Below, piece after piece: positions 6,533 through 12,855 of a stretch of DNA of 12,855 nucleotides. Each line of letters begins with the position of its first letter. Position 1 is the stretch's first letter. The notes beneath the pieces are model-generated. The model saw only the letters and a list, made by a program, of their open reading frames with translations, did not search any database and had not been told where the DNA came from. Both the position numbers and the translations under genes were made by a program. Origin of the DNA: Paracamarosporium sp. OC-R06-R3 (lineage: Eukaryota; Ascomycota; Dothideomycetes; Pleosporales; Didymosphaeriaceae); contig JACVRA010000187.1 of assembly GCA_019828545.1 (NCBI GenBank), positions 6,067-18,921 of the forward strand. The letters are read 5' to 3'.

Positions 6533-8391
6533 AAAGGCTTCTTTTTATTAAAGTTTAAGTCTAAAAAAGACATTTCTTTATATAGTTTTAGTATAAGATA
6601 GGGGTTACTTTCTACCTTTTACTTTTAATAGTAGTATTTTTCTTTTTTAAATTTATACTTCCTTTTTTCCTTTAGGTATTATTAATATTCTAGATTTAAA
6701 TAGGTATACTATAATTTTTAAGTATATAAATTATTAATAATAAGTTTTACTATAAGGATTTACTTATTAGTAAGGTTAAAAAAGAATATTACTTCTTACT
6801 TATTTTATAAGTATTTATTATAGGTTATAATAAGGTAATTAAACTAAGTTTAGTAATATTTAAGTAAGTATTATAGTTTAAAGTTTAATTCTTCCTTTTT
6901 TTAATAGTATATTATATATATATTATACTTATAGTATTTTATACGTAGTCTTAAGTATATAGAATTTTAATAATCTAGATTATATTATTACTAATAGAAA
7001 GGTTTCTTATTTTAATATATTATTTTTATATTTTTATTATTATTATAGTAGATATTAGTTTAAGTTTAGTTTATTAATAAGGTATATATTACTCTCTACT
7101 TTTAATAAGTACTACTTAAGTATAAAATACTTTTTATAAGTATATCTCTATCTCTTAGTTATTAAAGTTTTTTAAGATAATTTTATATATTAATTATTAA
7201 AATACTTTTCTTTCCTTTTATATTTAGATAGGGTGTAGGTATTTTAAGTAAAATATTTTTCTTATTTTCTTTTTTTTTATTACTAAGGTTATTTATACTA
7301 TATTATTCTTTACTTATTAATAAGAGTATTATAATTCTATTAAGCCTTTATATTTATTCTTTAATTAAGATAACTTTCTATTCTTTTTTTAGTTCCTATT
7401 CTATTATTGGCTTAAAAAAAGTTAATATATTTAACTATTTAATAACCTTATTCTTAAATTTATAGTTCCTGGCTATATATCTTAGCTTATAATATATAAA
7501 ATAAGTATAAGTTTTTTATTTTATAATAGTTCTTTATATAGACGTATTCTTATTATATTTATTTTTAAATATTAAAGTTATATTACTAAGTTTTATAACT
7601 CTATTAAATAATTTTTTAGTAGTCTATAGATTTCTTTCTTATTCTTTTATTAAAATATTAAGTTAACTATAGTAGATTCCTTTTATAGATTAATATCTAT
7701 AATTAATCTTTAAAGTATAGGGTAGTAGTTATAAGGCTTAATAACTTTTTTTAAATATTAGTTTTCTATATCCTACTCCTTTTAAGTTATAGTATAAGTC
7801 TTGTTTTAAGTTATATTATTTTAAATTAATTTAAATTATTTTATTTATAAGTTTTTAAAGCGTATTAATTATAGCACTACTACGTAAGAATTTTTATTTA
7901 ATAAACCTCTTAAGTTTTTAATAAAAATATATTATTAAGGATACTTTTTTTTATTTAGTTTAGTTAAAGTTTTTTTTAAACTTAGCTATATATTTAATTA
8001 CTAATTTAATTTACTTAATGTTTTAAAGGGCTCTTTTAGTAATTTAAGTTATATTAATTATTTTAAAGTATATTTTAAACTTTATATAAAAATAGTTATA
8101 GTCTTCTATTATTTAATTAATAGTATTATTAGCTTTATTATTTTATATAAGGTATTAGTTAATATAGAGTTAAATTTATTTAAGTGTATTACCTTTTATA
8201 TATATAGTAGTAAAGAGGATTTTATTTTTATCTTTTTATTCTTATCTTAAAAAGTAAAAGTATATATTAAGTTATAAAACTTAAATCTTTATATATTTAT
8301 AATTACTATAATATAAGTTAAGTTTAATAGTAGGGTTTTAGTAGTTCTTAATACTAGTAATGCCATTACTTTTAAAAGTATTAATAGATAT
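6533..8391 (-). pseudogene. gag: gag (and first codons of pol) of element B, RIP-inactivated
   Basis: This is a homologue of the element A gag. The start codon is ATA at 8391-8389 where element A has ATG, a G-to-A loss, followed by SINTF. The frame then runs without net indel to the zinc knuckle. There Tyr stands at all Cys positions (7501-7503, 7492-7494, 7462-7464), and the His is also Tyr (7477-7479), while the neighbouring ATA-GCC-AGG-AAC (IARN) is intact. Past the knuckle the copy is 24 bases longer than element A up to the pol-start motif, a multiple of three. The T-TTT-TTA heptamer at 6562-6568 lies in the gag frame as in element A. The gag frame ends at or beyond the junction with the LTR of element A. 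Confidence 0.85.
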
Positions 8392-8585
8392 AGTTAAAAG
8401 ATTACTAGTACTTATATTAAAAGTATTTAAAATATTAAAGCCCTAAAGTTAATTAAATACAAAGGGGCAATTAGGGTTAATTCTTAAGTAAGAATACTTA
8501 ATAGTATAAAGAGGAATAATATTATATTATATAAATAATATAATAAAAGTATTAAAGAAATTTAAATAATAGATTACTAATAGGT
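8392..8585 (-). other. Leader of element B
   Basis: It matches the element A leader at 6059-6252 in sequence and spacing. It includes the palindromic-looking attatattatataaata stretch near 8520 and the attactaatagg block beside the LTR. It would carry the primer binding site, which is not recognisable. No reading frame of interest is seen. Confidence 0.6.
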
Positions 8586-8632
8586 TATTACTATATAAAA
8601 TAGATTAAATATAAAAATTAAAGGTAATTCTT
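8586..8632 (-). repeat. Truncated 5' LTR of element B
   Basis: The first 47 bases of the 280-base LTR are present, with TG turned into TA at 8586-8587 and a few further transitions. Similarity stops abruptly after aaggtaattctt, where LTRs of element A continue with ataagac or gtaagac. The remaining 233 bases were lost or displaced by whatever joined here, probably the insertion of element C or a deletion. Confidence 0.8.
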
Positions 8633-8856
8633 TTATTTTTATATACTTAAGTAAGACTACTTATTAATAAGTATTTTTTTTAAATTACTCTTTAAAGAGT
8701 ACTCTCTATAAAGTACTTTTTATAAAGTAGTTATATAACTCTTTTATAAGTACTAGTATATATAAGCATATAGGTTAAACTTATATATACTTTTTTTAAT
8801 AAAAGTTTACTTAACTAATTATTCTCTTCCTTATATTAGAATTTTAAATTTTAATA
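8633..8856 (-). repeat. AT-rich palindromic stretch, possible 3' LTR of element C
   Basis: There is no gene here. Two perfect 16-base palindromes stand at 8658-8673 (tacttattaataagta) and 8686-8701 (tactctttaaagagta). The motif tataaagta repeats from 8707 and again near 8721. A perfect 12-base inverted repeat at 8755-8766 and 8780-8791 could form a hairpin with a 13-base loop. The right end, aattttaaattttaata at 8840-8856, resembles the right end of the element A LTR, and the stretch lies between the broken LTR of element B and the pol of element C. Both fit an LTR of about 224 bases. Against this, the polypurine tract beside it is weak, and the pol frame of element C can be read on to about 8820. 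The second LTR needed for proof is outside the window. Confidence 0.4.
8755..8791. repeat. Perfect 12-base inverted repeat (hairpin)
   Basis: The arms agtatatataag (8755-8766) and cttatatatact (8780-8791) are exact reverse complements around a 13-base loop. Both arms contain TATATATA. If the surrounding stretch is an LTR, this could be its promoter region, or a palindrome that formed by chance in AT-rich DNA. Confidence 0.6.
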
Positions 8857-9179
8857 ACTTATACTTTATCTTTTATTTTAAGTTTAAGTAGTAATCTTTT
8901 TTTATTTATAATACTTCTTTAATACTTTTATCTTACTTTAAATTTCTTACGTACTTATACTTTAATTTTTAGTAGTTTTTTAGTTATTTAAAAATCTTTA
9001 AGGCTTTCTTTATCTCTTAAAGGCTAATAAAGTTAATTAGGCTTTATTAAGTTATAACTAAAGTAAACTTAGTAAGGAGTATAACTAGTTAATAAATTTT
9101 AACTATTATTATAAATAAACTCTACTAAGAATATCTATAAGGCCTAATTATTCTATTTAAAGAAATAAAAGATTTAAAG

Positions 9180-9720
9180 ATACTAATTTAAAGTTTAATT
9201 TTAATACTTAGTCTATTTATCTATTTAAAGATAAAAAGTAGACGTTAAGATATACTATAAGTTTAAGTAGTAATAAAATATATCTTAATAGTAAAATCTT
9301 ATTATTAAGCCTTTATTTAATAGTATTATTTTTAAATTACTATATAAGTAGATTACTTTTTAAATTTATACTTAAATTAAATTAGTACTATCTTAATTTA
9401 TTTATATAAATATATAATAGACTATTTCTAAAAAATACTCTAATATAATTAAAATTACGTTATATATTATTTCTATAAATTGGCTTAAGAGTAGATTAGT
9501 AATAAAATTTATTATTATATATTACTAAGACCTATTAGGGATAGGTAGCGTTTAAAGAAGGCTATATAACTTATATTTTTTTATAATTACCTTTTAATAG
9601 TATTTATAGTTATAAATATAATCTAATATATTTTTAACTATTCTAGTTTAATAATAACGTTATTAAACCTACTTAAAAATTTAAGTAATATTAAAGTATC
9701 TTAAAGGAGGACTATTATAA
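9180..9720 (-). other. Integrase domain of element C
   Basis: The N-terminal part shows a YNSPPLRYF run (family HDSPLAGHFG), with both zinc-binding His changed, and further on GLSNI before the core. The core begins INFITNLLLSQ (family IDFITDLPxSQ). LLNKG stands for SDRG, and STFYL...IDK...TK stands for the HPQTDGQTE box. The acidic triad is Asn, Asn, Lys at 9507-9509, 9315-9317 and 9207-9209. The D-35-E spacing is preserved, which shows that no indel has occurred between them. Confidence 0.9.
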
Positions 9721-10899
9721 TAGCTTTTAATTATATTTAGGTATTTTTAAGTTATTTTAATTTAGTTAAGTTTTATTAGTTTTAAATAGAGGATGTTAAG
9801 ACTACTTAGTATTAAATTATTAATATTATTTTTTAATAAGTTTAAACTTTTAGATTTTAATTTTTTTTAGTTTTTTAAAAACTAAGGTTTTACTATCTCC
9901 TTATTCTTCCTTTTAAAGTTATAAATTTAATTTCTTAAGGTCTAATCTTACTTCTTTATACTACTTAATTTAGTAGTAATTATAGATATAAAAGTTTTAT
10001 TACCTTTTTACTAAAATAATATTTTAATTAAAGGTTATATAAAAGCTTTATTACTTTTCTACTTAAACTTATTAACTATAAGTATATAGTTTAGGTATTA
10101 GAATAATCTATTTACTAGATTTATAAATTTTATATAATAAGTTATTATAAAATTATACTTAAATAAGGTTAAGTAAAACTAAATATAATATTTTATAAGT
10201 ATTTTTATCTTTATAAACTATTATAGGTTATTATAGTTTATTAAGACCTTAAAACGTTATCTTTATAAATACTAGTACTAATATTTAATACCTTTAATAA
10301 TAGTAAGTAGCTTTTTATTATATATATTATAATAATATTAAGTAGTATTTAGTTTTTTTAAAAAGAAATTAATAGGCTACTATATTACCTACCTATCTCT
10401 ATTAAAAATTAATTAGCTATAAATAGTATTAATTACCTTTTTAAAAATATTAGTCTTTAAACGTATCTTTCTATTACTTTTATAGTAAGTAAGTATTAAT
10501 ATATTAAAAAATATATTCTTAAGGTTTTAAAAAGCTTAGTAATTTTTTAACTTTAATTTTAAATAAATACTCTTTTCTATTTTTATAGCTAGTGCTTAAT
10601 AGGTACTATTTAAACCTTTCTTTATTAAACTAGTAAAAGAAAGTGCTATTTAAGAGAAATTAATAATAAATCTATAATAATAGTTTATAAATTTAATAAA
10701 TACTCTTATATTATATATATAAGTTAGTATAGGCTATAATTAAATTACTTTAACTTAATTTAAGTTAATAGTTAGCCCTTTAGCTATAATAATAATAATT
10801 AAGTACTTTATAGTACTAGTATACTATTTATACTTCTTTATATTAATTAATAGTTTTACTTTTTATAACTATTATAAGACTTTTTAAATATAACGTACG

Positions 10900-11450
10900 T
10901 AGTTCTTCTTTATATTTAAAAAAATTAAAATATTATTTAGGTATATAATATAGTTAACGTTAATTAATTTAATTAATACTTAAGTAATAAGGCTTTAAAA
11001 TTAAACTAGTATATTAATAAATTTAAAGAGTATTACTAAATATTTAAAATAGTTATAATAGGTCTTAAATATTATTTTCTATTTATTACCTTTTACTATT
11101 TATACTTAGTAATAGACCTCTTTTAGGTTAATCTTAGTAAAGACTTTAGCCTATTTAAGTTAATTTAATAATTTTATAATTAATAAGAGAGATTTATAGT
11201 TTTTAAGTATAATTTTATTAAGTCTTTAATAATTTATATAAAGCTTAAGACTACTATCTTTCTTCTTTATAAAAAGGATTAATGCCCCTACTAGAAATTT
11301 TAAGTAATAAATTTAACCTTTTATAAAGTATTTTTTAATATACTTTTAAAGAGTCTTAAATTTAAAAATTATAAGATTATATATAGGAAAATATAGTAGT
11401 TACTAGCCTAACTTAAACTCTATATATAAATTATATTTATTATAATTTAG
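10900..11450 (-). other. Reverse transcriptase core of element C
   Basis: From the right the frame reads the pre-RT block, then GALILFIKKKD, YINY (family CVDY), LNKI, KNYKSLLLI (family KNRYPLPLI), AKVFTKINL and KTYYNYFKYLVI (family RTRYGxFEYxVMPFG). It ends with YLNNILIF (family YLDDILIF) at about 10926-10943. Asp codons at 11127-11129 and 10932-10937 are Asn codons. The agreement over more than 120 codons identifies a Ty3/gypsy RT beyond reasonable doubt. Confidence 0.92.
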
Positions 11451-12050
11451 TATAGCTTTATAGTTCTTATTAGAGTTAAAGTTCTTAAACTTAAAATAAA
11501 TATTTAATATTAGTCCCTTTTTAGGGCTAATAGGTTTATTTAGTATTAAGTTACCTATATTTAATACTATATAAGTATAAACGACTATATATAGGTTTTA
11601 AAGTATATAATTAAACTCTTTTATACCTTTAATAATAATTTTTTTAAAGGGAAGATATAATTTCTTAATCTTCTTTTAAAAAAAAATTTAATAACTTATA
11701 ATATTTATCTTTAAGTTTATTTAATTAAACTATAATAAATTTAAGAATATATTATACCTTAAAAGGTCTATTACTATAAATAGTAATATTTAAATTTACT
11801 TTTATTTTTAAGAGTCTATAAGCTCTATATTAAAGACTATAGTATTATATATTATTATTTAAGACCTATTTACTACTTTTATAAGTAGATTATTTAAAGG
11901 CGTTATGTCTACCCCTAACTATTTAGCCTTTACTAAGGAGAGAAGGTTTAAAGTAGATATAAAATCTATTAAAGCTTTTATAAATTCTTATTTAACTTTA
12001 GTCTTAAGAGTAAGTATTTCTTTTAACTACTTATATAGTTAATTAAATAA

Positions 12051-12855
12051 TAAGCCTATTTTATAAACTTCTAAAACTTAATTAATATAATTTATAATTA
12101 AATTAATATAAATAGATAGGACTACTATAAGTCCTTCTACTACTTATTTTTTTTAAATAAGTATAACTTTTTTTTATCTACTTTAGTATTTTATAATCTA
12201 GGTATAGTTATTTTATTAAAAGTAAAGTAATTTAAATAGATATATTTTACTTTATTATAATAATAATATATTAGTATATTATTAACTTTAATAGATTTTA
12301 ATAGTATTATTTTACTTCTTTTTAAATTATTACTTTATTTATTAGTCTTTTTTATTTACTTTTAGAGTTTATTACTTTCTTTAGTCTTTAACTTCTACTA
12401 TTAGTTCTTAGGTAGTTATTTTTAAACTAGGAAAATAGCCTTTATTATAAATAATTTTTCTATTTTAAAAATAATTAAAGTTTAAAGCTTAATATTAAAT
12501 ATTATTATTTTAAGGTTTAGTAAAATTGTTTATAGGCGTTGTTAAATATATAAAGAGAGGTACTTAATAAACTTTAACTTTTAATATTTAATATTAATAA
12601 CCTTTAACTCCTCTTAATAGCTTTAAAGATAATTTAATAAATTTAAAAGGGCCTAATTTAACCTTTATTACTACTATTTTAATTAATTATATATTAATTA
12701 GTATTGTTTTTTAGGGGATTTTAATACTTAAAGTATTTTTTTTTTTAATACCTTTTATATCTTCTTTTAAGATAGATCTATTAATAATTAGGATTAAACC
12801 TTAGTCTTTTAAGTTATATAAAGAACGTTAAAGATAAACTATAAAATATAATTAA
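12051..12855 (-). pseudogene. gag: gag of element C, 3' part, RIP-inactivated, continues beyond window
   Basis: A minus-strand frame from the window edge to at least 12227 ends in a zinc knuckle. Before the knuckle lies a Lys/Ser/Thr-rich linker of the kind common in Gag (KLKTKES, about 12380), and further right a hydrophobic, stop-containing stretch that should be capsid. The pattern C-x2-C-x4-H-x4-C reads Y-Y-Y-Y-N-K-V-K-Y-I-Y-L-N-Y; Cys codons at 12266-12268 and 12257-12259 are TAT, His at 12242-12244 is TAT, and the last Cys at 12227-12229 is TAC. The border with pol is not fixed. The Gag start and N-terminus are outside the window. Confidence 0.78.

Larger units (their letters stand above)
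6533..8632 (-). mobile_element. Element B: gag half of a second copy of the element A family
   Basis: From 6533 to 8585 the sequence is collinear with 4222-6252 of element A: pol start, candidate slip site, gag, leader. It is followed by the first 47 bases of an LTR at 8586-8632. It has more RIP changes than element A; for example, the gag start codon and all four zinc ligands are lost. Its left side stops exactly at the LTR of element A, so element A most simply inserted into it. The missing protease-RT-integrase part would then lie left of the window. The distance from gag start to the zinc-knuckle His is 912 bases in both copies. Confidence 0.9.
8857..12050 (-). pseudogene. pol: pol of element C (protease-RT-RNase H-integrase), RIP-inactivated
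   Basis: One minus-strand frame holds all domains with no frameshift. Protease: KALID with Asp at 11964-11966, then STLNLLS and a LGVDI segment; the residues expected as Ser-Gly are changed. RT: pre-RT block near 11400-11450, then VGALILFIKKKD at about 11280, KINL with Asp to Asn at 11127-11129, and the active box YLNNILIF with both Asp as AAT at 10932-10937. RNase H is at about 10420-10210. Integrase: first Asp as AAT at 9507-9509, second as AAT at 9315-9317, Glu as AAG (Lys) at 9207-9209, with 36 codons between the last two. A GPY-like segment with KDKV follows at about 8870. The pol start is not fixed, and the left end may extend to 8820. All three integrase catalytic residues and three RT aspartates are lost. 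Confidence 0.9.
8857..12855 (-). mobile_element. Element C: RIP-degraded Ty3/gypsy element of another family, cut by the window edge
   Basis: It has the same orientation as elements A and B but different protein sequences: the fingers block reads KKKDSSLKLYINY (family KKKDGSLRLCVDYRxLN), and the first RT Asp lies in KINL rather than in IDLRNG as in element A. Order from the right: gag with zinc knuckle, protease, RT, RNase H, integrase, then the possible LTR at 8633-8856. No chromodomain is visible between the integrase and the left end. As in element A, gag lies in one frame and pol in its -1 frame. The 5' LTR, leader and gag start lie beyond 12855. RIP is at least as heavy as in element A. 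Confidence 0.88.

Noticed and set aside
8820..9180. A chromodomain in element C
   Set aside because: After the integrase and a GPY-like KDKV segment the frame runs into the palindromic stretch within about 40 codons. No KWKGY or NTWEP-like pattern is present even when RIP changes are allowed.
1..12855. A genome with reassigned stop codons (TAA/TAG read as Gln, as in some ciliates), which would make the frames look open
   Set aside because: Not only Gln but also Trp positions are stops, and catalytic Asp, Glu, Cys and His are replaced by Asn, Lys and Tyr. Reading TAA/TAG as Gln would not restore function. The LTR pair shows that the changes are recent transitions.
1..12855. AT-rich bacterial, organellar or Plasmodium-type DNA
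   Set aside because: No long open frames, tRNA, rRNA or organelle proteins are seen. The protein remnants are fungal-type Ty3/gypsy Pol with a chromodomain, and the dinucleotide bias is RIP-like rather than plain AT-richness.
1..12855. CRISPR array
   Set aside because: The short repeats (for example the LTR decamers) are contiguous, without unique spacers of regular length, and recur only because the LTR is duplicated.
1..12855. A previously undescribed biological system such as a defence island or biosynthetic cluster
   Set aside because: Everything with recognisable coding content belongs to retrotransposons. The only unexplained candidate is the antisense frame at 321-890, which is reported as a finding and not claimed as a system.

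Overview
The window is a block of dead, extremely AT-rich DNA made almost entirely of LTR retrotransposons. It most likely comes from a filamentous ascomycete fungus (Pezizomycotina). The base composition has the signature of repeat-induced point mutation (RIP): CpA and TpG are nearly absent, TpA is everywhere, and the two LTRs of the first element differ by about 19 substitutions in 278 positions (hand count), all of them C/T or G/A transitions, with no indels. Recognisable Ty3/gypsy proteins can be read in constant frames, but Gln and Trp codons have become TAA/TAG, Cys has become Tyr and Asp has become Asn. I see no intact protein gene, no tRNA or rRNA, and no ordinary host gene. The genus cannot be named from this sequence.

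Layout, all elements on the minus strand. (1) Element A, 1-6532, is a nearly complete chromovirus of about 6.5 kb. Its 5' LTR is at 6253-6532, leader 6059-6252, gag from 6058 leftward, and pol from about 4251 to 876 in the -1 frame relative to gag, with protease, reverse transcriptase, RNase H, integrase and chromodomain in that order. A spacer at about 300-875 carries an antisense plus-strand reading frame, and a polypurine tract (281-298) precedes the 3' LTR at 1-278. The window starts two bases inside that LTR. (2) Element B, 6533-8632, is the gag half of a second copy of the same family. It is cut at the start of its pol by the insertion of element A, and it keeps only 47 bases of its 5' LTR (8586-8632). 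(3) A 224-base AT-rich stretch at 8633-8856 has two perfect 16-base palindromes and a perfect 12-base hairpin; it may be the 3' LTR of the next element. (4) Element C, 8857-12855, belongs to a different Ty3/gypsy family. Its pol (protease, RT, RNase H, integrase, no chromodomain seen) and the 3' part of its gag with a zinc knuckle are in the window; the rest runs off the right edge.

In a live element these genes would work as follows: Gag packages the RNA, protease cuts the polyprotein, RT/RNase H copies the RNA to DNA, integrase inserts it, and the chromodomain (element A) steers insertion to methylated histone H3 in heterochromatin. Here RIP has removed catalytic or metal-binding residues in every element. 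The inferred setting is an AT-rich, constitutively heterochromatic island of nested retrotransposons, possibly pericentromeric. The most open question is the antisense frame at 321-890 in element A. It reads as a charged, coiled-coil-like protein and is not part of the standard chromovirus gene set.
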